DNA of 64,000 nt from Eucommia ulmoides. Lineage: Eukaryota; Streptophyta; Magnoliopsida; Garryales; Eucommiaceae. Location of the stretch: assembly GCA_016647705.1 (NCBI GenBank), contig CM028333.1:18597743-18661742 (forward strand). The letters are read 5' to 3'. Under the pieces are notes generated by a model. That model saw only the letters and a program-made list of their open reading frames with translations, had not been told where the DNA came from and did no database searches. This document shows, in pieces, positions 47,093 through 59,325 of the stretch. Within the stretch, counting starts at the first letter, position 1, and every line of letters starts with the position of its first letter. The position numbers and the translations under genes are program-made.

Positions 47093-47530
47093 GAAAGAAA
47101 AAAATGCTAAGTTTCGTTGGAAAAACCAACGAGGATGGAAAAGGTTGGGGAGAGTGACTTTCAACAAGGATTTAGCCATAGGTCTATTGTCCTCATCATT
47201 TGCTTGGACGAAAATAAGAAGCTCCCTTAACAGCTCCTCGTCTGCAAATGCAAATAATTCTCGATGTGAAAACACAAAGTCAGGGGGCTGATATTTGAAT
47301 AGGAAAAAGAGTGGATCTATAGGGTCCCAAATGAATTGGCTTTCTAGAAAAAAATATTGTTCAGTGGAATATATATCTCGTGCTTTGTAATGCAAGACTC
47401 CACTCTACAAGAACGCCTCCTCATTCTCTTCAAGCTCATTATCTTCATTCTCTTCAGCAGGCTCTTCAAACTCATTCCCTCATTCGCTTCAACAAGCCAA
47501 AAAAAATAAAAAATAAGAATTCTCTTCAAG
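47093..47530 (-). pseudogene. Plastid ycf2-like fragment inserted in nuclear DNA
   Basis: On the minus strand 47395-47200 reads [19 protein letters not shown] then [16 protein letters not shown], closely resembling the C-terminal part of plastid Ycf2. Upstream (47530-47400) is a Glu/Asn-rich repeat in a shifted frame, like the acidic stretch before that block. Frameshifts and stops make it non-coding. Ycf2 in plastids belongs to an AAA-ATPase import motor. This is a nuclear (or previously mitochondrial) copy, evidently old. Confidence 0.65.
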
Positions 47531-49024
47531 CTCATATGTAATGTAATTTAATTGTACATTACATATAGGGAGTTATTTTTTGTACTTTAATTATTTTTAG
47601 TTTTTTTATGTTATTCCAAAAAAAAATCTCAAAATTATCGAATCATCTAAATATTTGGAACAATTTAACTAATAATTTAATTTATTTTATTTTTTCTAGT
47701 GCTATGCACGGCTGAATGCTTGTATCGATATGAAACAAATTTATTTATTATATTTATGACTTTTTTTATATATTTATTTAGGATTTGATAATCAAATTAA
47801 GCAATTAAAACTTACTATATTAAGTACTTAATTAATTAAATTTATTTGATAAATATAATTAGAATTACTTAATTAATTAAGTTAACTTAAAAATTAAATC
47901 AAAATATAAGTTAGAAATTAAGTAAAGCACATTTCACTTAATTTTGGGGGCATTTCAATAAAGATGTTAATTTTAAGATTTTTTATTTTTTTTGTTTATC
48001 AACAATAATGTCAAAATTGTTGTTAAATTTTTTTAATCAATTGAAATGATCTTATTATTTTTTAATGAATTTATTCTTATTAAGATCCATATTATAAAAT
48101 ATTATTTTCTCAGCTTTATTTTTTTTTGTCTTTTAGATTTCTTTAGTTTTTATTTTTTCGAATACTAAATTTTAAAATTTTCATTTTCAGTTTGATTTTT
48201 TTCACTTTTTTTTACTTTGTTTATTTTCTATTATTTTTAAATATTTTATTTTTCTATTTTGATTCAAAAGATGCAAAAATAAAAAATAAAAAATCAATAA
48301 AAAAATATAAAGTAGAAAATAAATAAAAAATAAACAATTAATATAAGGTAAAAAGTAAGAAAGAAAAAAAACTAAACAATAGAAAATGAAACAATCAAAT
48401 AAAATAAAAATAGAATCCAAAAATAAAAATAAAAATATTATAAAAGAAAAACATAGGAAATATTAAATAATAAGAAAAAAATAAAAAATCACAAGCAATA
48501 AAATAATAAACAAAACACAAAATAGTAAACTACAACCAAAACAATAGAAATTAAAAAAAAAAAATACAGAACAAAACCAAAAAGTATAAAATATAACACA
48601 AAATAAAATTATTTTGATTCAATGTTAGTTATAGTTATGTAAATTAAATAATTTTCAGTATTTAAATTTTCAGCACTTAAAATTTTAATTTTATCAAACA
48701 ACCTTCTGATATTTTCAGCACTTAAATTTTCAGAGTTTAAAAATCAAATAGTTATCAAATATGCCCTTACTCTTAAGAGAATAAAAATGAGAGTTGTTAA
48801 TCGGCCATAGTGGGTGAGTTTTTAACACACACAAAAAAACAAACAAACAAACATTCAATTTTTGTCACGGTTGTTAAAATTCTTTTTTTTTTTATAAAAC
48901 TATTCTGTAGTTCACCTGTATCATGTAATCGATTGATGCAATATATTACAATCAATTCGAAATTCACAACTCAAGATATTGTCCTGATTTATCCCGTTGA
49001 TAGTATCTATATAATAAGTTATGA
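47531..49024. other. Extremely AT-rich intergenic DNA
   Basis: Low-complexity A/T sequence with abundant AATAAAAAT motifs. No gene seen. Confidence 0.7.
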
Positions 49025-49860
49025 CATTTATAAAGAGGATCGTTGAATCAAAAGACAAAATATATTTTAAACCGTCGGATCCTCTTAATTTATAAACAAA
49101 ATAATAATTAGTTAGGATACTATTTATAAGAACCATTGAAACAAAAGACAAACCAACTTATATTTTGAACTGTTGGATCATCCTAATTTATAAATAAAAA
49201 ATAATAATAAGTTAAGATATTCATAATAAGGACCGTTGGATTGAAAGAGAAATCAACTTATATTTTGGACCATCAGAACATCATAATTTATAAATTAAAA
49301 AGATAATAAATTAGGACAATTATAAAGAAAACTATCAGATAAAAAGATAAACCAACTTATATTTTGGATCATCAAATCTTTCAAATTATAAATAAAAATA
49401 ATAACAAATTAGGACACTTATAAAGAGAACCGTTTGATTACAGGACAAATCAACTTATATTTTGAATCGTTGGATCATCCTAATAATAATAATAATAATA
49501 ATAGGATAGGACACTTATAAAGAGGATTGTCGAGTCAAAAAACAAACTTATATTTTAAACCGTCAATATCATTCTAATTTATAAAAATAAAATAAAAAAA
49601 TTATGTTAAGACATCTACAAAGAAAACCGTTGGATAAAAAACAAAGCCCACTTATATTTTGGACATTCGAATCATTTTAATTTTCCACTTATATTTTGGA
49701 CATTCGAATCATTTTAATTTTTAAATTGAAAAATAAAATATTGAGACACATGTAAAGAGAACCGTCAGATCAATAGACAAATCAACTTATATTTTGAACC
49801 GTCGGATCATCCTAATTATAAATAAAAAAAAATATTCAGTTAGTACACTAATGAAGAGGA
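49025..49860. repeat. Degenerate satellite array, unit about 95-115 bp
   Basis: About eight units follow one another, each with ACCGTTGGATCA-like, CAACTTATATTTTGGACC and ATCATCCTAATTTATAAA blocks. The units have diverged by substitutions and small indels. One internal perfect duplication (CCACTTATATTTTGGACATT at 49648 and 49686) is more recent. Confidence 0.75.
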
Positions 49861-49969
49861 TTGTTAGATTAAATTTCTACTAAAAATTCTCAATTTATTA
49901 AAAAGTGACTTGAGCATTTTGCTATACAATTCGTATTTCAACTTGATTTCTTTGTTCATAGAGATGTTT

Positions 49970-50740
49970 GATGTTGGTGTCGGAAATTGGTCTGACTAGC
50001 AGTATGGTCTGGTCACACTTGGCATGGAGAGTTGCAACTGATTTGGTGAGGGCCCACGTCCTCGCTAGAGTCCTCAATCCAAGTTGGACGAGCGTTGTCA
50101 TGTCTGTTGTCTGAGTTGAAGAGTCTGGCCTTGCCAAACTCTTATCCGAGCCGTTGTCCGAGCTGATCCCCAATCTGTCACCTACACATAGGACGGGTGG
50201 GGTGTTCCCGACATGTCCCCTCTAGCATAAGATTAAGAGTTCGGAGGAAGAAAACAGGTCGTTTGGAGTAAAGTTATTACCTCGATCTGATGGGCGTATT
50301 TTTTCGTGTAGAAATGTGTTGATGAAACCCTCTATTTATAGACGTGGAAGTGATTAGCGTTCCGGAATATTAGGGCCTTAAGCCCGGTTTAACGCTAAGC
50401 AGTCAAACGCGTGCAGAACACATAGGATTATAGCTATGGAACTGGGCCTTGGGCCCTCTGTTCAATAGTGGAGAGGCCCATGGGCTAAGCCTGCAAAGAG
50501 TGAAGCAGTTTGGCCCGGGCACCGAGAAGCAAGTCAGGATGGACTTGCCGACCTACTACCTTTGACGATATTTGAGGAGACTCTTGTTTGGAGATTAGTG
50601 GTCCTTCGTTTCTGCCGACTTGAGGAACCAACCGGGCTGTAAATTCACTGGGCTCGAGATCCCATTTTATGATGTGGTGTTGGGTGACGTGGCAGTTTCG
50701 TCTTAGGTGACAGACACGTGGAAGACATCAGGTTTTACCC
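49970..50740 (-). mobile_element. Possible LTR in minus orientation
   Basis: A GC-richer block between AT-rich DNA. The left edge TGTTGGTGTCGG is the reverse of the end seen at 45945 (GACACCAACA). On the minus strand a TATA-like TCTATAAATAGAGG lies at 50329-50342. No coding region is attached. The right boundary near GACACGTGGAAGACATCAG is uncertain. Confidence 0.35.
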
Positions 50741-51237
50741 TCATCATTTTAGTTTATAATTTGTTCAATTTAAATAGACAGGTAAAAAATATTTTTCGAT
50801 ATGATGTGTGAAATTATTAATTCAAAAGATTTTTTTACAAAAATAATTATGATGCATCGATAGCACGCAATCACAATTAAATATTACATTTGGTCAAATT
50901 AGCACCCACTAGGTAAATAAATGAACGTGATGTGTAACACATGCCATTTTTGCTTTATTTATTTATTTTATTTGGTACAATTTCTTGTGCACATTGGCGT
51001 TTGTTTATTATTCGTGTCTTCAAGTATCCCAAAGGCCTTTCCAGCTCTTATGTGGAGCATATATATATATATATATATAAACACAATCATTTAACGTTTT
51101 GAACTCTTGAAAAATCAGATTTAAACATATTATTGGTGATTCCATAAAAGTGGAATGAAAAAATAATGTATATAGGATTATTTGCGATAATGAGCCCCTG
51201 ACAAACAAAAGTAACTACTCATTTCTCATTTGTAATA
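50741..51237. other. AT-rich spacer
   Basis: An (AT)n tract at 51060-51079. No gene seen. Confidence 0.5.
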
Positions 51238-51436
51238 TGTTGGAATATTCATTTATTTAATTACCATTTAAATCGCTATATTTTTATTATTATTATTATT
51301 ATTATTATATGATTTTTATTGGCTTAGTTTGGAGATATCCTTCCTAGTTTAGTCAACTACTGCGGTTATATAATTAGAAGAAAACAGTCTACTCTAATAT
51401 ACGAAAATATTTTTACTTATTTCTCTATATTCTTTT
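51238..51436 (+). repeat. 5' LTR of the Copia element
   Basis: It runs from TGTTGGAATATTC to just before the primer site and includes a (TTA)n tract at 51285-51308. Confidence 0.6.
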
Positions 51437-51969
51437 TGGTATTTAGAGCTACATAATTTTTTCTTCTTCTCAAACCCTAACCTACTGCATATTTTCAGTC
51501 GCCCACAATCACTAGTAGCACTCCTAACTCTCGACCACACCGCTTGAACAGTCACCGCACCACCAAAACAACGGTGAACAACTGTCATGTCCACCATTGC
51601 ACGCCATGCTTTCCAGCGTCAGTTGTGGCCTTTGTCAACGCCGTAAGTTGAGGGTTGTAGTACTGTCATCATCCACGGCTACACTTCGCAACTGTCTTAT
51701 CTATCGTCACATGTCGCTGCTATCATATCCATTGTCGCCCTTAGAGGCTGCTGCCTATTTCAGCGCCATCATCCAGTGGCTGCCGCCCATCGCTGTTGTT
51801 CATTGTCTGTTGGTGTTCTAGATATACTAAACACGCGGTAGTTTATTTTATTTATTGTACGGTTAGGTAATCACATATTTTCTCACCTTCGTTTCATTGT
51901 TCATTCTTTTTTCGAGACAAAGTCAGCCCTCTCTTGTCTCTGTTAGATTGTTTCCTGCCAAATCTTGTA

Positions 51970-52930
51970 TGATTTGTGCAAATGGCTTCCAAAAAAGGAG
52001 ATGTTTAAACAAAGGCCGTTCCTTCTATGCCTTTGGCCAACCATCCAGATCCGACTTGTGACAATAAAGCCCCAGCCTAGTGTGTAACAATTGTGTTACT
52101 AAATGTGACAAATTTCTATCCGTGGTCATGTTCCCTTACGTCTCTACCTTTGTGAAAAACGCAAGATCAGATAGATCGTGGGCATTAATCCAAGGTTAGA
52201 CATCAGAATTCCAAGTTATTCCAATGGGATGCGGACAACTGTACCATCATAGGGTGGATATTTAACTCTATAGAGGAATGGATCTACATTATATTCATGC
52301 ACTATGAGACACTAAAAGAACCATGATCTACTCTAACAAAGATGCATGCTCATACTCGCAACAAATCAAGGATCTTAGAGCGTTATCGTGAGATCTCTCA
52401 TGCCTCATGGGCATCCCTGGGTTGTCAGTTACGGACTACTTCAAATGTCTTCAGACTCGGTTGGAAGAACTAGTACAATATGAACTACTGAGCAAATTGC
52501 CCAAAAATGTTGTTGAGATTGAGTCCAATCGCCAGGATTGCCATCACACATACCACTTCTTAATGGGTTTAAATCCTAACTATGAGAATCTTCCCGTTCA
52601 TATTTTAAACACATCTCCGATGTCTGACCTATATAGAGAATTCACTACTGTAGATGGAGATGCAAGACAACGACTTCTTATTCAGTATGAAGTCACTCAT
52701 TCAATCCACGAGCAGATGGCCTTTGCAGCCCTCTCCGGTTCGTGCTCAATAGGATTGAGTTCAGTCTATTAGTACCATCGCAGGCCTGGTCACCACATTG
52801 ATCGCTATTATGACCTTTATTTTGAGTTGAAACCTCAAAACCAATGAGGTAGGAAAGGAAAAAGAGCACTACGTACTAGTGTTGTAGCTGATATTGTATC
52901 CAATCTGCTAGATCCACCACCAACTCAACT
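51970..52930 (+). pseudogene. Copia gag remnant
   Basis: The frame 52407-52772 reads FLMGLNPNYENLPVHIL and an adjoining RRLLIQYE-like block typical of the gag of Copia elements (UBN2 family). The N-terminal part upstream lies in other frames because of stops. No product expected. Confidence 0.7.
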
Positions 52931-53039
52931 GAATTTTACCCAACTTCAGGAAAGGAAAAGGAGTACCACATAGTGATGTTGTAGCTGGGATTATACTTGG
53001 TATGCTAAATCCACTACCAACTCAACCGCATTTTACCTA

Positions 53040-53300
53040 ACTTCAGGCCAAGTTGAACAACTTGACATCATCTTCGGGCCCCATGACTGCTTTTGTATCG
53101 GGTACTTCTTCTATGCTTCATAGTAAGTCTGGTCATCCTACTTGGATTATGGATCTCAGGACTAATAATCATATGACTGGTGAGCTCTCTACTTTTACCT
53201 CCAATGTTTCATCTTTCAATCAATCTGTTTGTAGTGTTGATGGGACCTCTATCACCATTCATTGTTAGGCAGATGTTTGTTTGTCCACAAATGTCACCAT
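53040..53300 (+). pseudogene. Copia protease remnant with altered active site
   Basis: HPTWIMDLRTNNHMTGE occupies the place of the usual W-I-x-D-S-G-A-x-x-H-M protease motif. The catalytic D-S-G is changed to D-L-R, so it is inactive. Confidence 0.75.
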
Positions 53301-53329
53301 TCACTCTATTTACTATGTCTTTAAATTAT

Positions 53330-54380
53330 TATATAATTAACTAGTGGATTATCCGTGCCTGAAGATATGGGTGTAAAAAAAATTGAACATAATTTAATAA
53401 TATTTTTTAATTAAATTTCTATAGATTAATTTTTCAGTATCATTAATTTGATATTCACATATTATTTCTATAATTTTTCTTAAATTTAATGTTAATAATT
53501 TATGTATATTATATGTGTTCTTTTATATTATTTCTTTAATTTACATTCCATTAAATTTATTATTACTAAGTTTGACGTCTATATGTTATTTCTTTAATTT
53601 TTGCATAAATTTAATGTTAATAATTTTCGTATATTGTATTTGCTCTTTTATATTTTTTTAATTTAATTTATATAAATGTAATATTTCGATATTATTACAA
53701 AATTTAAAGTCAATATGTCATTTTTATAATTTTCGTAAATTTAATGTTCATAATTTATATATATTATATTTCCTCTTTTATACCATTTCAATAAATTTAA
53801 TGATTTAGTATTACTACAAAATTTAATGTCCATATATTATTTTTATAATTTTCTCAGTATTATTATTAAATTTAATTTTCAGATATTAGTTCTATAATTT
53901 TTGTATTTAATGTCCATAATTTTTGTATTATATGTCTTGGTTTAAATTATTTTTTTAATTTATTTTTTATAAATTTAATATTTCTGTATTACTAAATTTA
54001 ACGTCCATGCATTATTTTTATAATTTTTATAAATTTAATGTCCATAATTTTTGTATATTATATTTTTTCTTTTATATTATTTTTTAAGTTATTTTTTGTA
54101 AATTTATGTTCATAATTTTCATATAATATATTTTTTTATATTATTTTTTAATTTATTTTTTGTAAATTTAATGTTTTAGTATTATTAATAAATTTAATAT
54201 CCATGTATTATTTCTATAGATTTGTATATATGGAAAAAATATATTATTTTTCTTCAATTATACAAAAAATATATATTCTTTCTCCTCAATTAGGTATAAG
54301 TTATATAAGGTAAAATATAAATATACTTTTTATATTTACATTAATTTAGAGAATCAATTTGGATCGCTCTTATGTGGGAG
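53330..54380. repeat. AT-rich degenerate tandem array inside the Copia element
   Basis: Units of about 120-130 bp recur with AAATTTAATGTCCATAATTT and TATTATTTCTATAATTTT. The array separates the protease from the pre-integrase region (which resumes near 54480), so it seems to be an inserted element or satellite block. An end such as ATTATCCGTGCC (53346) is seen at the left. Confidence 0.6.
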
Positions 54381-54479
54381 AAAAAAAACTGTTGAGATTT
54401 ATCTAAAGAGTTTATATCCGTCTTCTTTTATTAAATAGATCTTTAATATGTTATCCGCCTTACTATGAACCTTAATTAT

Positions 54480-55445
54480 GTCGTTGTTTTCTTAGTCGAC
54501 CGTTGCTTCTTTTAAGACCAGATTTCAAAGAAAATTTTTGGCATGGAATATAAGCACGATGAACTCTACTACTTCGGGGATCCTCTACCTCCCAACATAC
54601 CTCCTTCTAGTAGGCAAGTATCTATCTTACTTATTTTTTACCCTTCTATCTGCTCGTTTAAATTTTTAGACTTGTGGCATGCCTGTTTAGGACATGCAAA
54701 TTTTTAGTATTTATGTTAGTTGTTTCCTTCTATTAATAAAGCTTGTAAGAATTTTAAATTTCAATATATGGTTTGTGAATTGTATAAACACACTCATACT
54801 TCCCATATCCCTCATATGCACCATGAACCCAGTGTCTTTGATCTTATTCACTCTAACATTTTGGGACCTTCTCTAGTTACGGCTATTTCCAAATATCTCT
54901 ATATTATTACATTTATAGATGATTATAATTGGTGTACCTAGGTTTATCTGTTGAAGAAAAAAAATAAGAAGTTTCAACCCAAGTTACTCTTTTTCTTCAA
55001 ATGATAAAAACCAAAAAATTGTTGTGTTTAATATCTGGTCTGATAACGGAAGAGAATACATATCCTAGAATTTTGGGTTAAGCTTAAGAAGTAAGGCATT
55101 CTTGAACAACTAACTTGTCCCTACTCACCTGAACAAAATGGTGTGGCAAAATGCAAGAACCATTATATCATATCCGTGGTTTGATATCTCTTAAGGCGTA
55201 TGAATGTTCCTAAGTCTTTTTGGCACACGGCTATTGTTACTGCCGCTTACCTCATTAATCGCAACCCTAGTCGTGTCTTTATAGGCAAGACCCCTTTCTA
55301 TATACTACAGCCGACTAACACCATTTTTCTTATTTTATCCCGTGTCTTTGGGTGCACGTTCTTTGTCCAGAATCGAAGTCCTACTCGAACCAAGTTAAAT
55401 GATATCCGGTATTTTGTTAGGATATTCATCTATGTCCGAAGGAGA
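54480..55445 (+). pseudogene. Copia pre-integrase and integrase remnant
   Basis: LWHACLGHA (54671) is the H-x-x-x-GH part of the pre-integrase zinc finger. It is followed by LIHSNILGP and YLYIITFIDDYNWCT, from the integrase core, then a degenerate NGREYIS and MNVPKSFWHTAIVTAAYLIN. Multiple stops interrupt it. Confidence 0.8.
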
Positions 55446-55599
55446 TAGGTGCTAAGATGTTGTAACCTGTCATACTTATTACTCTTTGGATGTTACGTTC
55501 TTTGAAATTATTATTATTATTTTTTTTTTAGGTACAATACATTTTCCACCCATCGAGGCAACCTCTACAGAGGATAACACTTTACTTCCACTCCCTATT

Positions 55600-56090
55600 C
55601 CTATCTTGTTGATATATCTCTACTACCCACACCATACTTACCACCGGACTCCTCGCCCATATCGTTACAAGTTTACTCTCGTCGTCTACCTACTTCAAAT
55701 CCTTTGCCGACATCTTCTCCAAAATCAGGTAGATTTCCATGTCCCATATTTTTTTGACCTTGTTCCCCATCACTACCCTACTCGGGAACATAGTCCACCA
55801 TCCGACTAACTTATTTCCTGTTGTATTAATCATCTGATTTCCTATCTTGTTGATATATTTCTACTACCCATACCACACTTACCACCGAACTCCTCGTCCA
55901 TATCGTTACAAATTTACTCTCGTCGTCTACCTACTTCCAATCCTTTGCTAACATCTTCTCCAAAATCAGGTAAATTTCCATGTCCCATATTTTTTTGACC
56001 TTGTTCCCCATCATTACCCTACTCGGGAATATAGTCCACAATCCGACTAACTTATTTCCTGTTGTATTAATTATCCGATTTCCATGCACA
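55600..56090. repeat. Tandem duplication of about 244 bp in the Copia element
   Basis: 55600-55843 and 55845-56088 repeat in order, including TATCTTGTTGATATATYTCT, CCAAAATCAGGTAGATTTCC and CGACTAACTTATTTCCTG. The gap between integrase and RT contains it. Confidence 0.8.
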
Positions 56091-56329
56091 TATCCTTTCA
56101 GGGTCTCTTGGATAAATATAAATCCTTCCTCAGATAGATTAATTCAGTCTTTATTTCTCGATTAGTACATGAGGCTCTCTAGAATCTAAAGTGAGTACTC
56201 ACTATGAAAGAGAAAATCGACGCTTTATAGCATAATTAGATATGGAAATTAGTTGTCTTGCCTCATACCGAATGGTCAGTTGGGTGTAAGTGAGTGTTTA
56301 GTATAAAATATCTAGTTAATGGGTCTACT

Positions 56330-57000
56330 GATTGATATAAAGCACGCCTATTCTCCAAGGGATTCACACAAATTCCGGCCAAAGACTTTGGTGCCATATT
56401 TACCCCTGTTACAAAGTTGACTACTGTATGTGTCATTATTTTACATCCTACTTCATATCAGTTGAATGTCAAGAATGTATTTCTTAACGGAAATCTAATT
56501 AAAACTATCTATATGGAACCTCCACTGGGATTTCATGCTCAGGGGGAGTATTCAGATAAAGTCTGACGACTCCCAAAATCCCTCTATGGACTTAAGTAGT
56601 TCTTTCGTGCATGGTTCAACCGATTTAGTAAGGTCATTCTTACTATGAGGTTCACCTAATGTCACTCATATTATACTTGCTTTATCCATCGACAACACCA
56701 AGAATAGTACATCATTATCTTTGTTTACGTGGATGATATTATCATCACAAGAGATTATGCGTTTGACATTAAGCAAGTAAATAAAGAATTTCAAGTAGAT
56801 TTTTTATATTAAGTATTTGGGTTATCTCTTATACTTCTTTGGTATTGAGGTTTCTTGGTCTCGACAAGGTATCTCTCTATCCCAACGAAAATATGCACTT
56901 GATCTTATTTATGATATTGGTATGCTTGGATACAGACACATTTCTACTCCTTTGGATCTAAACCTTAAGTTGACATCAGACTAAGGAGAATTATTACCAG
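56330..57000 (+). pseudogene. Copia reverse transcriptase remnant
   Basis: Frames read KARLFSKGFTQI-like, then DFGAIFTPVTKLTT, MEPPLGFHAQG and the catalytic YVDDIIIT near 56728. The order is that of Copia RT. Stops and frameshifts are frequent. Confidence 0.8.
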
Positions 57001-57640
57001 AGTTGTCGGTATATCAGCGGCTTATGGGTTGTCTCATATATTTGATTAATAAGAGGTCAAACCTTATGTATGTTGTTAGTGTTATAAGTCGGTTTATGCA
57101 CTCACCATGCACACCACACCTGGATGTAGTTTACCATATCATTCGGTTGCTTAAGACTTGTCCTGGTCTTAGTCTTTTTTATGTGACATGCGCACATGAG
57201 AGGCTCTCCTACTTTATAGATACTGACTATGTAGGGTCGAAAGGCGATAGATGTTCGACTTTTGTTATGTGCACCTTTTATGGAAGGCACCTAATATCGG
57301 GGAAGAGTAAGAAACAATTTTATGACTCTCAATCTTCTATTGAAACTGAGTATTGCACTATAACTTAGGAAACTTGCTTATTTTTTTGGCTTCGTTCTCT
57401 TCTGACCGAACTAAGATTTCATTTGACAAACTCATCTACGTTGTTTTGCGATAACAAGTGAGCCATAATGTTATCTTGTAATTCAATATTTCATCAAAGA
57501 ACGAAACAAATCAATATCCACTCTATTCGTGAGAAAGTTAAATATGGAATTATCACACCTATCTTCATCCCCTCTTCCAAATAGACTACTGATATGTTCA
57601 CCAAGTCTACAGAATTATCTCTTCTTCAGTCGACTATTAG
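57001..57640 (+). pseudogene. Copia RNase H remnant
   Basis: YQRLMGCLIYLINKRSNLMY is the usual link to RNase H; then TDYVGSKGDRCST and SIETEYCTIT, corresponding to D-x-D-W-A-G and S-S-x-E-A-E-Y motifs with substitutions. It is broken after 57368. Confidence 0.8.
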
Positions 57641-57684
57641 CAAGATAGGACTCGTCAATAACTTTGCCTCAACTTGAGGGGAAG

Positions 57685-58225
57685 TGTTGGAATAGGCATA
57701 TATTTAGTTACCATTTAAATTGTTAGATTCCTGTCCCACATCGCTCATCTGAGAGTTCCCAATTCCACTATATAAATCGAAAGGAGTTACTCCACTTAAC
57801 ACTATATGGTTTTAAGTTGGAACCTCCTAACATGGTATCAGAGTCAATGTTATGAGTCTTTCATTCCCTCGTAGTCAAATCATCTATGCAAGCAGGCATT
57901 TGCACATTTCTTATAATTCTCTCGTAGTCAAATCATTCGTACAAACCAGAAGTTGTACTCAAGGACGGGTGTTAGATTCATATCTCACATCGCTCATCTA
58001 AAAGCTCCCAAGCCACTATATAAATCAAAATGAGTTACTTTACTTAATACCATATGGTTTTAAGTAGGAACCTCCTAACATAAATAATTATATTTTAGTA
58101 TTGTTATTGTTGGGCTTTTATTGATCCAATTACTCCAATGATATCATTTCTAATTTAGCCAACTATTGTGTCTATATAAATAGGATATATAAAAATAGTT
58201 TTCTTCTTTTCTTATATCTTTTCCA
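57685..58225 (+). repeat. 3' LTR of the Copia element, split by a TRIM
   Basis: It begins TGTTGGAATAGGC at 57685 and is interrupted at 57721-58080. It resumes with AATTATATTTTAG and matches the 5' LTR through GGCTTTTATTG and TAGCCAACTA. Confidence 0.7.
57721..58080 (+). mobile_element. Complete TRIM retrotransposon, 360 bp
   Basis: LTRs of 112 and 111 bp (57721-57832 and 57970-58080) begin TGTTAGATTC and end CCTCCTAACA. The 5' LTR is followed at once by TGGTATCAGAGTC (57833-57845), the tRNA-Met primer site. A purine-rich CAAGGACGGG precedes the 3' LTR. The internal region is 137 bp and non-coding. TAAAT flanks both sides (57716-57720 and 58081-58085), a perfect 5-bp target duplication. The element relies on enzymes of others. 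It landed within the Copia 3' LTR. Confidence 0.9.
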
Positions 58226-58409
58226 AAAAGTCTGTTTTTGTTTTCCCAAATTTTTAAAGGGGATTTTATTATTTAGTCCTCTATTGAGAGCCTATTGAGA
58301 ATTCAAACCCCACTAATTCTTTAGAAAAACGTCCTCCATTCTGACCCCCTCTGATAACATTTATTTACGATTCTGCCATTTTGTCTTATGCAAAAAGACA
58401 AAAATATAA

Positions 58410-59325
58410 ACACATAACGTTAACGTTAACTCAATTCTTATTTTCAGTAATACCCATTCTCTTGTGTTATTATTTTTTTTTTTTTATTTTTTTTTGTGTG
58501 TGTTAACTCATTTTTGAGTGCGTTAACGTTAACTCATTTTTGAGTACGTTAATTCATTTTTTTTGTGCGTTATATTTTTATTGATTTGCGTTAACGTTAA
58601 AGTATTTTATTTTAACATTAACATTAATGTATTTTATTTTTTAGAGGTTCTATGTTAACTTATTTTGTTTGAATATTTACGTTAACTTTCTATTACATAC
58701 TTTTGTCTTGTGTGCGTTAACGTTAACTCATTTTTGTATGCGTTAACATTAACTCATTTTTGTATGCGTTAACATTTTATTGGTTTACGTTAACGTTAAA
58801 GTAATGCATAAACGTTAACGTAAATTCACATGTGAATTAACGTTAACGTAAATTCACATTTAATTGGTTTGCGTTAATGTTAAAGTATTATTCTAAACTC
58901 TAGAGGGTGTACGTGTGAAAAACAGATCTCAAAGAAAAGATCCCAAATATCAAAGCATGATTCTAAACTCTAGAGAGTGTACTTGTGAAAAACAGATCCC
59001 AAATATATAGACGTTAACTTCAATGTGCATTTTTTGGGATTTCATTTGTGTTAACGTAAACACCTTCATGTTGTCAAAAAAAAACATGTGCGGCATTTTT
59101 AGTTTACGTTAACGTTAATATACATTTTTCTGGGTGTCTTGTATTAATGTTAACGCATTCATGTTGTCTTGGTTTGCGTTAATATTAATACACATTTTTT
59201 TGTCATTATTTGCGTTAACGTTAATGCATATTTTTTTGTCTTTATCTGCGTTAACGTTAACACATTTAATGTTGTCCAGACAAACATATGAGAAAAAAAT
59301 CACTCAAAAAACACAAACGTTAACT
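58410..59325. repeat. Dense GTTAACGTTAAC palindromic motif array
   Basis: The motif GCGTTAACGTTAACTCATTTTT and truncated forms recur about 20 times, as perfect palindromes GTTAACGTTAAC or half sites TTAACGTTAA, on a background of AT-rich spacers. The palindrome's even spread, not strictly periodic, is unlike an ordinary satellite. Confidence 0.8.

Larger units (their letters stand above)
51238..58225 (+). mobile_element. Defective Ty1/Copia LTR retrotransposon
   Basis: LTRs begin TGTTGGAATA at 51238 and 57685 and share TTACCATTTAAAT and TTTAGYCAACTA blocks. A purine tract TTGAGGGGAAG precedes the 3' LTR. A degenerate primer site TGGTATTTAGAGC follows the 5' LTR near 51437. Between them are decayed gag, protease, integrase, RT and RNase H in Copia order. 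The element carries an AT-rich insertion, a tandem duplication and a nested TRIM. No target duplication is evident. It cannot encode a complete polyprotein. Confidence 0.85.

Noticed and set aside
55486..56165. Pro/Tyr-rich frames between Copia integrase and RT
   Set aside because: They come from the 244-bp tandem duplication in a dead retroelement and end at random stops.
57833..57845. TGGTATCAGAGTC as an endogenous virus primer site
   Set aside because: It is bounded by 112-bp LTRs and belongs to the TRIM element.
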